From Erodium maritimum (lineage: Eukaryota > Streptophyta > Magnoliopsida > Geraniales > Geraniaceae), in contig OY997591.1 of assembly GCA_963921825.1 (NCBI GenBank), positions 57,638,531-57,702,530 of the forward strand: a DNA stretch of 64,000 bases, given 5' to 3'. Positions 10,567 to 23,545 of the stretch are shown in pieces. The notes beneath the pieces are model-generated. The model ran no database searches. It was given only the letters and a program-made list of their open reading frames with translations, and was not told the origin of the DNA. A program made the position numbers and the translations under genes. Numbering within the stretch: the first letter of the stretch is position 1; each line of letters begins with the position of its first letter.

Positions 10567-13010
10567 CTAGTTCCAATCTAAACTCCAATATGTCCCCATC
10601 GACTTCACATGTCTAACATGTTTAGCCAGCGACAATGCCTTAGTCAAAGGGTTAGGTATGTTATCATTTGTTGCAATATAAGTTATCTTCACTTCACCTC
10701 GGTTCAGTATTTCGCTGATGAGGTGGATACGCCGCAGTGGTTTTGACATCCACTTGCCATTTCTCGTAATTATGATATGCAATTATGTCAAGAAGAATTT
10801 GGATCGATTTTGACCATAACCACTAGAGAGAAGGTTTCCTCATAGTCAGTCCATTGGAGCTGCCTATAACCTTTCGCCACCAGTCGATCTTTGTAGGTCA
10901 GAGGGTTGCCGTCCATGTCTATCTTCACCTTGAAGATCCATTTGCATCTGATGGTTCTCACACCATTGATGGGATCAACCAGTTCCCAAACTCGGTTGTC
11001 CGACATGGATTGCATTTCCTCCCTCATGGCTCCCAGCCATAACTCGGAGTTGGGCTCATCCACGACTTCATGAAAGGTGGCTTGATCATAGTGGTCCACC
11101 ATGACTTCATTGTCACCTACGACCATCTCTGGCTCCTTTCAACTGGGTTGTCAATTGGTTTAGACGGATCTGTACCATCCTGAATTTCTTCGAGATGCAC
11201 ATTCCTCCCAATGACGTCTTTGGAAACCAAACTCCTTTTCCGTAGAGACCCCACCCCAAGCGACGAACACCATGTTCTCACTGGTTTGTAGAAGTAGTAT
11301 CCCCTTGTTGCTTTGGGATACTACATGAAGGTGCATATCTTAGATCTTGGTTCGAGCTTAGTCGAAACCAAATGTTTCACATAAGCCTCGCAACCACAAA
11401 TCTTTAGGAAGGACAAAGCGGGCATCTTCCCATTCCATTTCTAAAATGGTGTCCTTTCCACAGCCTTCGTCGGAGCCCAATTCACTATGAATGCAGTCGT
11501 CTCTAAAGCATAACCCCGGAAAGAGATTGGGAAATCAGTCCAATTGATCATGGATTGGACCATATCCAATAAAATCCGATTTCTCCGCTCGGACACATCA
11601 TTCAACTGCGGTGTTCCGGGAGGAGTCCATTTTGAAAAAATCTCGCTCTCCACCAGATGATCTAAAAACTCTGTGTTTAAGTATTTTCCATCTCGATCCA
11701 ATCGAAGTGTTCTTAATACTTTTCCCGAGCCGGTTTTCTACTTCAGTCTTGAACTCTTTGAATCTATCAAAAGTTTCAGACTTATGTCTCATCGAAGAGA
11801 CATAACCATATTTACTGTAATCAACAGTAAATGTGATAAAGTAGCTAAAACCCCTCCTGGAAAGCGAACTTATTGGTCTACACACACCCGAGTGTATTAG
11901 CCCCAATAACTCACCCGTCCTTTCACCGCAACCGATGAATGGCGCTTTAGTCATTTTTTCCATCAAACAAGCCTCGCACCTATCAATCGAATGAAATTCG
12001 AACAGGCTTAAAAGTCTGCACTTTCGAAGTGCTGATATGCATTTTTGTTTATACGACCCTAATGACAGTGCCTTATAAGAGTTTCGGTTTAAATCGTCGG
12101 ATTTAAACCTCTTGGCATTAATATTATAAATAGAGCTTGAGGCATTGTTACTCATATCTAATATGTACAATCCTCCAACCATGTTAGCACTAACATAAAA
12201 CATGTCATTGCATAGAATATTGAAAATAAAAATTATATCCTTCCTTGTCTAACATGGACACGAATATAATTTTCCTACTAAAAGTAGGTATGCAATATAC
12301 ATTATGTAGCATAAAACTAGGCCTCTTGGCAAAGCAAGACTTATGGATCCTACAACAGTCGCCATAACTCTGAGCTCCACTTCGTGCTTTCCAAACCTCT
12401 CCAACTTTCAGCCACTATACGTTAGTGCACTTGTGAGATTCAGTCCTGGTATCTAATACCCATGAATCTTTGGAATTAGAGAGATGTAGCTCTATATAGT
12501 TAATATCGGATGAAGACACGGTCCCACCGCCCTTCCATAGATCATCCAGGTTTCCTGATGAAGGCGCAGTCCTACTGCGCTTCTTCAGATCATTCAGGCT
12601 ATCTGATGAAGGCGCAATCCCACTGCCCTTCTTCATATCAGCCGTGCACTTCCTGTAATCCCGGTTCCAATGACCAGGCCGTTGGCAATAGAAGCAAACA
12701 TTCTCAGGTGTCTCATCTTTCCCGCCAGGTGTGCATGGGCCCCGCCCTTGCCACTTCCAATCCCCTTATTGACCATCAAAATATCCTTGGATCCTAGATC
12801 CATGATATTCTTCTCAGCAGTTAATGACACTTCATGTAACTATGATATGGTCTTAGAGACAGCCTTGTCAAGGACATATTCTTTGCGTTCAGACTTGAGG
12901 ATTATCCTCAAAATTCTGTATCAATCCAAATAGTTTGTCCCATTCAGATTGACCCTGTCAAGAATGGTTTTTAATGACAAACTATTAATGTTCGTTGAAT
13001 TTTCCATTTG
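10567..13010 (-). pseudogene. copia B gag-pol region (fossil)
   Basis: Recognisable parts, right to left: gag N-terminus near 13,006; gag C-terminal region about 12,415-12,830; GAG-pre-integrase and integrase about 11,598-12,203 (GGLYILDM, then FITFTVDYSKYGYV); reverse-transcriptase start about 10,788-11,126 (ELWLGAMREEMQSM, KWIFKVKIDMDG); RNase H tail about 10,567-10,782 (YIATNDNIPNPLTKAL). The order gag-integrase-RT-RNase H is diagnostic of Ty1/copia. The region is decayed, with several breaks, and no functional polyprotein is expected. Confidence 0.8.
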
Positions 13011-14530
13011 ATCTAAAACAGATAAAATTCAATCAGTAAACTGAATAAATTTTATGAAGATCAAGCTTAAACACCAACAATCGATTCTAAACCTTTAGAA
13101 TCTGAAACCAAGATCCTTGATTCAATCGATTAAGCTGAACTAATGCTCACCACTTAATCGAGCTATGTAGGTAGGACTCCATCCAATGTGACTCTTGGCT
13201 AGGGTATGTACTTATGTAAACGGCTTACCCTATCTGTTACCCTAGCTCAACCTCGGGCTAAGAAACGTAGTCGGGTCCCCCAATTTTCAACTTTGGCCCG
13301 TCACTATGTAGGTACTCCGCTAATGCGCACGACACCCACATATGTCGTACAAACCTACTACCCCTCTTTCCCATGGATGCTCCGCTAATGCGCACGACAC
13401 CCATAAGATGAGGAGGTAGTAAGGTGTTGATAATTGGGAGGTATCGGACATGACCCGTTTTTACTTGTTTGGTTGTGTTTAAAATTTTGGCACATCCTAG
13501 ATGCGATGAGCACATCAACTACATTCCAAATGCAATGATGCCTCAAACTACATCCAATGTAATTCTTCCTTCAAACCAGTCAACTACATCGAATGTAATG
13601 ACGGTTCTAAGGGCTCACATACAATGATCAAAAACCAATTTTATCTTTGCATGTGAGGTGATATGCTCGGTAAATAAAGTTAAAGAATGCAATTCTAATA
13701 CACATAGAATTAATCATGCATAAATTAAACCAAGCATAAAGCGATAAATGTCCACATAATAGCCCCCTAAACTAACTCCCACTAGCTTCTTGAGCTCCAC
13801 CAACTCCAAGTCGATGTCAACACCCGAAAAGCCACCGAATGACCTTTTCGCCCTTTCTTCGTCTTGAGTACAAAATTACAATTTAATACACGACTCGCAG
13901 GTCGGGAATAAATAAATATTACAAATAAGTGTTTCGATGACCATGCCTTGAAAGAATAATTACACGCTAACTCTAATGGCTCACAGGTCGTGAAAAGCGA
14001 TAAATAATTAAAACGAGCTCGGGGCTATTATGTACACCATGCTAAAATCACATCACACATCGTGTTATCAAACAAGCATGTTATCAAACATCATGTGATT
14101 TTCCGTTTTTAATTAATGGCCAATCTTCGGAAAAAAAATTGATGCTCGGTTTATCGAAACCGTTCAAAATTGAAACTTTTGAACATTTGATTTTCGAGTT
14201 CGTCATGACGGTTCCAAACTCCTCATAAAAAACGGTTTAGCCTTGGCATATCAACCGTCCAATGGTCAAGCTCGGCCTAGCTCCGTCCAACGGAGCCCCG
14301 TTTGGTCCCGGTTTCGGCTCCGAGATAGTCCCGCTCCCGAGACCCGAAAATAAAACTTTTTTCAAAAAGTTCCAGATTTTAAAAAATTTCAAAAATTCAT
14401 TTTTCATGCTTTAAACCCATAAAGAATAAATTAAAACATGTTATCAAACAATTTGGCAAATTAACATGTCAAAACCGAAACTTTCAACGTCGTCTTGTGA
14501 ATCCCGAAGGTAGCACGGCTCTGATACCAC
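13011..14530 (-). other. copia B 5' leader (untranslated) region
   Basis: About 1.5 kb between the 5' LTR and gag without recognisable coding sequence. It has a matching counterpart in copia A at 19,388-20,807. It includes locally repeated AACTACATTCCAAATGCAATG-like units around 13,510-13,610. Confidence 0.6.
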
Positions 14531-16639
14531 TGTTGGATCTCGAAGTAGGGTTGGAGTTGAATCAACTCGCAGCGGAAAATCAATGAAAACCAAGAGAGGA
14601 TTATAACCATGAAACAACTACAAAGAATGGATTCACAAGAGAAAAATTCAGCACTATTTCTTACCAAAACAAGAACACCGGGTAACGAATGATTGGCTTG
14701 AGTCTCCAAGACGCCTACGTATCCACATGGGAATCAAAGCCACATAGTTCTTCTGCCATGGAGAGGAGGGAGAAGTTGTGTTTCCTATTCTTGTCTTTTA
14801 TTTGTTATGTTGAAAAAAGATTACTTCAACATAACAAACCCCATACTTGTCAAGCTAAAAGCATGGGACAAGTATGTGACAAGTAAGGTGTAAATAGGAC
14901 AAAGTATGGATAGACAAGATGGGGTTAGGTGGTGAATCACCAACACCTTAATCCTTGTCTTGCTTACTTACTACTAATTAATCAAGACTTGATTAATTAG
15001 TTCCATGGGCCTTGGTTGCATGTGTCTTTCATGGGTCTCTTGGAAGATGGCCCGTGGTCATTCCCAACGAGGTCCCGTGATGCGCTCATTGCCTCCAAGC
15101 CTTCCAAACCGGAAATGTCCAACATTATCCGACGTGATCAATCTCAAGATTCCAAGCCTTGTCTCGATCTGTAATGTCCTATTCACTTACGGACACATGA
15201 CCCAAAACCAAGTTTTGGTCATGTCCTGAGACAAATCCCTTTTGACCATTCTCCATAAATGTGTCAATGAGTTTCATCCTCCGGTGTGACCCTTAGGTTT
15301 ATGCATGTCAATAGATCAACGTAAAATCCCATTTTACTTTATCCTATTTAAGTGGAAACTAACGAGACTTTAGTATTGCCTGACACTGCATAACGAATCG
15401 ACCCTGGCGATTCTAACCTTTTCGTCGTCCCATCATTATCCTTTTATCTCCGATATCCTGATTGAGATAAGGCATAGAGCCGTCATCCTTATTATTCTCA
15501 ATCACTGTTCCTTGATATGTGAGATGACTGAATATATGATACCTAGTATCATGTGTATGGCCATGCTGTTCTTTCAGTCACCCTCGATCAAGCGGCCGAG
15601 AACCGATATCTTTCCCATACCTTAGTATGAGGGATAAATCCATTTGCCGTCTTTCGTGTCACTCATGCAGTCCGTCCCCAAGCCAATCCTGGCCGTTATG
15701 GAAGCCCTATTACGTACAATGTTGGGCTCAAGTCAAACTCAGTTGTTTACTGTACAGCGATCACAAAGACTCCTTGGTCTAAGGATACATGACAAGCTAC
15801 GACAATGAATATGTTCATCACTTGATCTATGGAACATATTCATGTCGGGTCATCCAATATCATGTCCCACATGATATCTATGATCAGACTCCAGAATCTC
15901 ATTCCAATAACTAACAGAACGTAAGTCATAAAGAGGCATCTTTCATACTAGGCGCTTCTAGTGAAGCTTTGTTGACTAGGGACCCATCGAATGTAATCTA
16001 TCTCGATCTATGGTTCTATTCACATAGTGGGCATAGATCAGAGCACACATCGATATATTACTCCAACACATAAGTAATATAAAGCCGCTTTATTTTTATT
16101 GATAACGATGATATAAACATTTGGACATTTAGGATTGAACTACGGGCATTAAGACTAACAATAAGGCATAGAGCTGTCATCCTTATTATTCTCAATCACC
16201 GTTCCTTGATATGTGAGATGACTGAATACATGATACCCAGTATCATGTGCATGGCCATGCTATTCTTTCATTCACTCTCGATAAAGCGCCGAGAACCGAT
16301 ATCTTTCCCATAACACAATATGAGGGATAAATCCCTTAGCCGTCTTTCGTGTCACTCATGCAATCCATCCCCATGCCAATCATGACCATTATGGAAGCCT
16401 TGTTACGGAAAAACATTAGGCTCTGGTCAAACTCAGTTGTTTACCGCATAACGATCACAAAGACTCCTTGGTCTAAGGATACATGACAAGCTACGACAAT
16501 GAATATGTTCATGACTTGATCTATGGCACGTATTCATGTCGAGTCGTCCAATATCATGTCTCACATGATATCTATGATCAGACTCCCGAATCTCATTCCA
16601 ATGGCTAACAGAACGTAAGCCAAAAAGAGCCACTTTCCC

Positions 16640-19600
16640 CCGGGTTAGACTGATGTCTACTGGTACAACATAAGGCTTACGAGATGTCTGATCTCGTACA
16701 TGTCATGGCATATATGGTCGATTCCGCCCCTAGGCGCATGGGATACACATCATCCTTTTCAGCTCATCAAGTGTCTTAGGACACTAAAACTTGATGAGAT
16801 TAATGCCATGACTAGTGGGTAAGAGTCATTTCTTTTTTATCGAGCATTGAAAACCTACTCGATGCCTTGTTCACATAGGTTCCCTGACTTAAATCCAAGA
16901 CCCTCTTGGTGAAATCTCTACATATATTAATCCCTGAGATATGAGCAGCATCGCCTAAGTATTTTATTGAGAAACACTTCCTCAACCAAGCTCTAGTCTC
17001 GTGCAAGGTTGGGATGTCATTTCCAATGAGCACCAGAAAGGTAATCTTGCTCCCACTAGCTTTCTTATAAATGCAAGATTCATCCTCGTTCTTGATCAAG
17101 CCAAATCCAAATTACAGCTTCATCAAAACGAAGGATCCAACTCCGAGAAGTTCGTTTCAATCCATAAATGGATTTCAACAACTTACAAATCTTTCCCTTA
17201 TTCTTCGGATCGTCAAAACCTTTGGGTCGAGACATACAAACGTCCTCAGTCAAATTTCAATTTAAGAAAGCGGTTTTGACATCTACTTTCCATATCTCGT
17301 AATCAAGACACGAGACTATGTCAAAAAAATCTGGATAGATTTGCCCATAGCCACTAGGGAGAAGGTTTCCTTATAGTTAATCCCTTGGATATGTCTATAA
17401 CCTTTCGCCACCAGTCGGGTTTATAGGTCAAAAGATTTCCATCCATGTCCATCTTCAACTTGAAGATCCTTTTGCATCGATGGTACCCACACCACCGATG
17501 GGATCAACCAGTTCCCAGACTTGGTTGTCCGACAAGGGCTGCATTTCCTTCCTCATGGCTCTCAGCCATAACTCGGAGTCAGGTCCATCCACGGCTTCTG
17601 GAAAGGTGGTTTGATCCCCGTGATCCACCATAATCTCATCATCACCTCCAAACAAAAAGTAAACATATCTCGGAGGTTGATGAATAACCTTTTAGATCGC
17701 CTTGGACCTTCAGGAATTATTACTGGAATTGGTTCTTGCTCTACGACCATCTCTGGTTGCGGCCGTTTCCAAAGCATAACCCCAGAAAGAGAACGAGAGA
17801 TTAGTCCAACTGATCATGGAACAGACCATTGTCTAACAATGTCCGATTTCTCCGTTCAACTACACCTTTCTATAGTGTCCCAAGAGGAGTACATTCCAAA
17901 AGGATGTCATTCTCTTTTAGATGATCTTAAAACTTTGTGGTCAAGTATTTTCCACCTTGATCCAATCAAAGTGCCTTAATACCTTTCCCGAGCTGGTTTT
18001 CTACTTCATTCTTTAATTCTTTGAATTTATCAAAAGCTTCAGACTTATGTCTCATTGAATAGACATAACCATATTTACTATAATCATCAGTAAATGTGAT
18101 AAAGTAGCTAAAACCCCTCATGGCAAGCGAACTTATTGGACTACACACATCCGAGTGTATCAGCCCCAATAATTCACCCGCCCTTTCACCGTAACTGATG
18201 AAGGGAGCTTTAGTCATTTTTCCCATCAAACAAGCCTCGCATCTATCAATCGATGAAAATTCGAATGGACCTAAAAGTTCGCACTTCCGAAGTACGGATA
18301 TGCACTTTTGTTTATGCGACCTTAACGACAGTTCCTTATAAGAGTTTCGGTTTAAATCTTCGGATTTAGACCTCTTGGTATTAACGTTATAAATAGAGAA
18401 TGAGGCATTGCTATCCATATCTAATATGTACAATCCTCCAACCATGTTAGTACTAACATAAACATTTCATTGCATAGAATATTAAAAATCAAAATTGTAT
18501 CCTTCCTTGTCTAACATGGACACAGATATAATTTTCCTACTAAAAGTAGGTATGCAATATACTATGTAGCACAAAACTAGGCCTCTTGACAAAACAAGAC
18601 TTATGGATCCTACATCAGTTGCTACAACTCTGAGGTCCACTTTATGCGTTTCAAGCTTCTCCTACTTTCCAGCCATTACACGTCAGTGCATATGTGAGAC
18701 TCATCTCAGGTATCCAATACCATAAATATTAAAAGTAGAGAGATGTAGCTCTATAAAGTTAATACCTGATGAAGGCACAGTCCCACTGCCCTTCTTCAGA
18801 TCATCCTGGTTGTTCCCGCAATCCCTTTTCGTTGACCATGCTTTTGTAAATAGAAGCAGACATTCTCATCCTCCTTATCCTTCCTTAAGGACCCCAATAC
18901 TAGGAGGGTTAGGAACGATCAAGTGTCTCATCTTTCATGCCAAGTGCGCAGGGGCCTTTCCCTTGCCACTACCAGTTTCCTTATTGAAACTGGATCTCTT
19001 TCTGACCATCAGAATATCCTTGGATCCCAGATCCCTTATATTCTTCCCAACAGTTACAAACACGCCATGTAACTCTGATATGGTCATGTCCATATCGTGC
19101 ATGTGATAGTTCATGATGAACTCAACCTACGCACGAGGAAGGGAGCGCAGAAACCTTTTTGTTGCCATCTCTGACTCTATCTTAAGACCCAGTCCATTAA
19201 GACGTTCGAGATGCCCCTTCATTTTCTGGACATGAAGGATAGTCTTGTCAAGGACATATTCTTTGCGTTCAGACTTGAGAACTATCCTTAAAATTCTATA
19301 CCAGTCCAAATAGTTTGTCCCATTCAGCTTGAGCTTGTCAACAATGGTTTTTAATGACAAACTATTAATGTTCGCTGAATTTTCCATTTGATCTAAAACA
19401 GATAAAATTCATTCAGTAAATTGAATAAATTTTATGAAGATCAAGCTTAAACACCAACAATCGATTCTAAACATTTAGAATCTGAAACCAAGATCCTTGA
19501 TTCACTCGATTAAGCTGAACTAATGCTCACCACTTAATCGAGCTATGTAGGTAGGACTCCATCCAATCACATCCAATGTGAATCTTGGCTAGGCTATGTC

Positions 19601-20807
19601 CTTATGTACATGGCTTACCATATTTGTTACCCTAGCTCAACCTCAGGCTGAGAATCGTAGTTGGGTCCAACAATTTTCAACTATGGCTCGTCACTATGTA
19701 GGTGCTCCGGTAATGCGCACAACACCCACATATGTCGTCCAAACCTACTACCCTGCTTTCTCATGGATGCTCCGTTAATGCGCATGACACCCATAGGACG
19801 GGGAGGTAGTAAGGTGTTGATAATTGGGAGGTACCGGACATGACCCGTTTTTAGTTGTCTGGTTGTGTTTAAAACTTTGGCACGTCCTAGATGCGATGAG
19901 CACATCAACTACATTCCAAATGCAATGATGCTCAAATTACATCCAATGTAATTCTTTCTTTGAACCCGTCAACTACATGTAATGCAATGACGGTTCTAAG
20001 GGCTCACATACAATGATCAAAAACCAATTTTATCTTTGCATGTGAGGTGATATGCTCGGTAATAAAGTTATGCGTGCAATTCTAATCCAAGCATAAAGTG
20101 ATAAATGTGTACATAACAACCCCCTAAACTAACTCCCACTAGCTTCTTGAGCTCCACTAACACCAAGTCGATGTCAACACCCGAAAAGCCACCAAATGAC
20201 CTTTTCGCCCTTTCTTCATCCTGAGAAAAATATTAAAATTTAATGCACGACTCGCAGGTTGGGAATTAATAAATATTAAAAATAAATGGTTCGACTACCA
20301 CACCTCGAAAAAATAACTACACGCCAACTCTAACGACTCGCATGCCGTGAAAAGCGACAAATAATTAAAGCGAGCTCGGGGCTATTATATACACCATGCC
20401 AAAATTAAATCACACATTGTGTTATCAAACATCATGTGATTTTCTGGTTTTAATTAATAGCCATGTTTCGAAAATTTTGATGCTCGGTTTATCCAAAACT
20501 GTTCAAAATCGAAACTTTTGAATATTTGATTTTCGAGTTCGTCATGAAGGTTCCAAACTCGTCGTGACTAACAAAATGGTTTGGCCCCGGCATATCAACC
20601 ATCCAATGGTCATGCTTGGCCTAGCTCCGTCCAACGGAGCCTCGTTCCGTCCCGGTTTCGGCTCCCCGAGAGTCCCGCTCCCGAGACCCGAACAATCAAA
20701 CTTTTTTAAAATTTCCAGATTTGAAATAATTTTCAAAAATTCATTTTACATGCATTAAATCCATAAACAAGAATTTAAAACATGTTATCAAACAATTTAG
20801 AAAAACT
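16640..20807 (-). pseudogene. copia A internal region, first copy (fossil)
   Basis: Minus-strand copia domains: reverse-transcriptase parts about 16,812-17,099 (RKCFSIKYLGDA) and 17,455-17,655 (LWLRAMRKEMQPL); GAG-pre-integrase/integrase about 17,966-18,445 (RCEACLMGKMTKAPF, FITFTDDYSKYGYVYSM); gag C-terminal region about 18,700-19,000; gag N-terminus about 19,127-19,387 (LNGTNYLDWYRILRIVLKSE). The 19,388-20,807 stretch matches the copia B leader. It is broken, with several breaks. Confidence 0.8.
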
Positions 20808-21299
20808 ATATGCTAAATTGGGTTGTGTTTCAGGCCCATCTTTGGTGGAGTTTGATTGTGGGGATCCTGCTAAAGTTAAGTTACTTGTCAAACAAGTATC
20901 ACAGGTAAATGCGGTTCTGGAGTATACTGATTCTCAGCCCGGTGTGACCCAAGGTCAATTGGGTTGAGAGGTATTAGGCCCTTTACCTGTTGAGGATGGT
21001 GGGGTAGTTTCGGCGCGTCTTACAACTTCGGACCCAGTCTTCGAAAGGTTGGAGGATACGGTGGAAGTAGAGGAGAGTGATAACAGTCTGTGGAAGGATG
21101 CCCTCCTTCAACCTCGTCATAGCCGGTCTTCTACTTATACTGTTGTTACTCGTTCGAGAGCTCGTTCTTTGACTCGGGAACATACCGTCAGGGCTGCGCC
21201 TCCTATTCCGACCTTGTGGAAATCGTCTCATAAGGCTCGGCTAAATTCAGCTCTCTAGTTTTTTTCGGTTTTTTCTGTTTTTGGGATAGGGATTGTCCC
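20808..21299 (+). mobile_element. ORF1-only LINE, 5' part (plus), split by a LARD element
   Basis: A plus-strand fragment of the same LINE family as 3,193-5,025. It starts inside ORF1 (5'-truncated) and encodes the conserved C-terminal tail (SLWKDALLQPRHSRSSTYTV, then RARSLTREHTV) ending at 21,258, with one in-frame stop near 20,967. It passes into 3' UTR (GGGATAGGGATTGTCCC), where the LARD element is inserted. The LINE tail resumes near 28,020 and ends in poly(A) at 28,078. TATATGCTAAA at 20,808 and again at 28,078-28,088 is its target duplication. No ORF2 is present. Confidence 0.75.
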
Positions 21300-22182
21300 T
21301 GTCACGCCCCAAATCCGGTTTTGACCGAATTCGAGACGTGAACTAAAACGATAATAAATTTAACGGAAAGTAAAGCCAACAAGTCTCAAATAGTAGTTTA
21401 CAACTTTAAACAACGTTGCGAGTCACAGCTCGGTAAAAACAACGGTAAAAAGACTATACGTCTCTAGACACTAGCACAAATCTCCGTCAGCTCCCTAGCC
21501 TCGAGAATCCTGCCAGTACAAGTCCCGCTCAACACCTGAAACACAATAAAGTAAGGGGGTGAGCTTACGCTCAGTAGGAAAAGTAGTTAAGGATCTGAAA
21601 CTCAGTTCATCACCACAGGTAACCGTCCAATTAGGGCATACTAGTAACGCACCACTCTTAGAAACAAATAAACCATTACTCCCAGACAACACTTGGCCTT
21701 CACTCAGGCACAACCCGTCAAACAACTCACAACGAACCGAACTCACTACCACTTCCCACAATCAGCTCTTGACACCCACCACCTAACAATTCTCAAAGGA
21801 CAACGCCCACGGTTATCTTACAACCAACCACACGTGCGAACTCGCACTGTAACACAGGAATCAGGTACAACATCACCTCAAGTCCCCCAACACTCTCACA
21901 AGACCAAAGTCTCACTTAACCCAATGCACAAAGCCCAACAATACGCTTCCCCATTACTGCCCATTTCCACAACCTTAAACGTACTTATACAAATGCACAC
22001 AGCCAACCAATGAGAACAAAGCACACAGCAAGACACACACAGATGTCGTAAGACAGCACACAACCAAACAGCCAGAATAAGGCATGGCCGAGACACACAC
22101 AGATGTCGTCTAACGGCATAAGTCATACCACCGGATGCACACAGCCACTTATATCGTACTGGACCATACAACATCAGTCCCA

Positions 22183-22546
22183 ATATCTTCCTCCGCACAC
22201 AGACGAAGGGTTCCACGCACCCAGACGTGGGGAAAAATCTTCTTCCGCACACAGACGAAGGGTTCCACGCACACAGACATGGGGAAATATCTTCCTCCGC
22301 ACATAGATGAAGGGTTCCACGCACACAGACGTGGGGAAATATCTTCCTCCGCACACAGACGAAGGGTTCCACGCACACAGACGTGGGGCAATATCTTCCT
22401 CCGCACACAGACGAAGGGTTCCACGCACACAGACGTGGGGCAATATCTTCCTCCGCACACAGACGAAGGGTTCCACGCACACAGACGTGGGGAAATATCT
22501 TCCTCCGCACACAGACGAAGGGTTCCACGCACACAGACGTGGGGCA
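22183..22546 (+). repeat. 52-bp minisatellite, 7 copies
   Basis: Units centred on AGACGAAGGGTTCCACGCAC start at 22,201, 22,253, 22,305, 22,357, 22,409, 22,461 and 22,513, an exact 52-bp period with few mismatches. 52 is not a multiple of three, so each strand shows long repetitive open frames in several phases. These are by-products of the repeat, not genes. The array lies in the LARD 3' LTR. Confidence 0.95.
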
Positions 22547-23389
22547 TCTCTCACCACACGTACAAGATCGGTACACATCTCGGTCAAACATCGTCTTGGA
22601 CCGAGAGTCATCGAGTACTGATCACGCCATCCTTGGCCTCGATACACTTCACTAGAACTATCCCTCAGTGTAAGTTCACTCCGGATACGCCGTGTCTTGG
22701 AACACCCCAAAACAGGGTATAATACACAGCATAAACCACTGATGGTCTCGGTATACCAACCGGACCATCTCAACATAGCACACAACCGGTCTATCACTCA
22801 CCCGGTCATATCACAACCAAGGGTTCACATTATCAAACATGGCACACTTGCCCACACACAGTCACAACATGCAACACCGAGTATAATCTTACTTAGACTC
22901 TCACACAACGATTATAGCACACAACACGCAATCCTAGGGCTTGACATGGCCCATTTACCAGCACGGCAATTTTCCCAAGTATTGAAAGAAGTTAACGCAA
23001 GTAACTAGTGAATCTCGTCCTACATGTTACTAGACTTATTCGTTTAATCATTTAAGTAAAGTATTCGTTCCTATATGCCAACTAGGACCTTTCCGGTTAT
23101 TATTAAAACCTAATCATGCATACTAGTAACTTTCCGTAATTAAAGCGGTATCCGCTACTTTCCCTACCTCAACCAAAGAACAACCGCTACGTCTCCTAGC
23201 TGCTGACGTCCTGGCTTGCTACCTCCGGTCTTCTCTTCGATCGAAGCCGGACTCTAATTTAAAACGAAAGCCACAATCAAAAACGGTTTCAAAGATAAAT
23301 TAAAAGTTACGACGGTTTCGATTTAAGTTCAACAGTTGTCATTTAAACCCGAGCGGGCAAAAACGGGATTAACGACGAATCGGGTTCGA

Positions 23390-23545
23390 GTACTCGAATA
23401 CAGAACCCGGTGCACGTTTCCCGAGGTACGGTTACCGATACACTGATCTTGAGGCACGGGTTTTGAGGTACGAGTTTTGAGGTACGAGTTTCGTGGCACG
23501 ATTCCTGAGGTGCGGGTTTCGTGGCACGATTCCTGAGGTACCGAT
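23390..23545 (-). repeat. Short tandem/inverted GC-rich array in LARD LTR
   Basis: Repeats of the type GAGGTACGAGTTT and CGTGGCACGATTCCTGAGGT, about 15-40 bp apart, many ending in TGAGG(T/C)AC. The array occupies a place in the LTR similar to that of the GTCACGG palindrome array at 50,330-50,495 in the second solo LTR. Confidence 0.65.

Larger units (their letters stand above)
8869..16160 (-). mobile_element. Ty1/copia element 'copia B' nested in the copia A LTR (fossil)
   Basis: A 7.3-kb copia element of the same family as copia A, minus strand. The 3' LTR is 8,869-10,552 and the 5' LTR 14,531-16,160. The target duplication is ATAAG (8,864-8,868 and 16,161-16,165). The primer-binding site TGGTATCAGAGC (complementary to initiator tRNA-Met) lies just left of 14,531 on the minus strand. 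A purine-rich tract GGGCAAGTGTGAGAT precedes the 3' LTR. Internal parts in order from the right are gag, integrase, reverse transcriptase and RNase H. The LTRs differ by several percent (three differences in one 50-base sample), suggesting an insertion some millions of years old. It is broken, with multiple breaks. Confidence 0.88.

Noticed and set aside
16800-18000. Plus-strand open frames of 90-120 codons in the copia region
   Set aside because: They overlap minus-strand copia domains that carry recognisable RT and integrase motifs. The plus-strand frames have none.
22183-22546. CRISPR-like array
   Set aside because: Units are directly contiguous 52-bp repeats with no unique spacers, in plant nuclear retrotransposon DNA.
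21896-22797. Long repetitive open frames (132-231 codons, HTDEGFHAHRRG / CVRGTLRLCAEED repeats) as a repeat-protein gene
   Set aside because: They are produced by a stop-poor 52-bp minisatellite inside an LTR. Overlapping open frames occur in several phases and on both strands, with no domain or conserved start.
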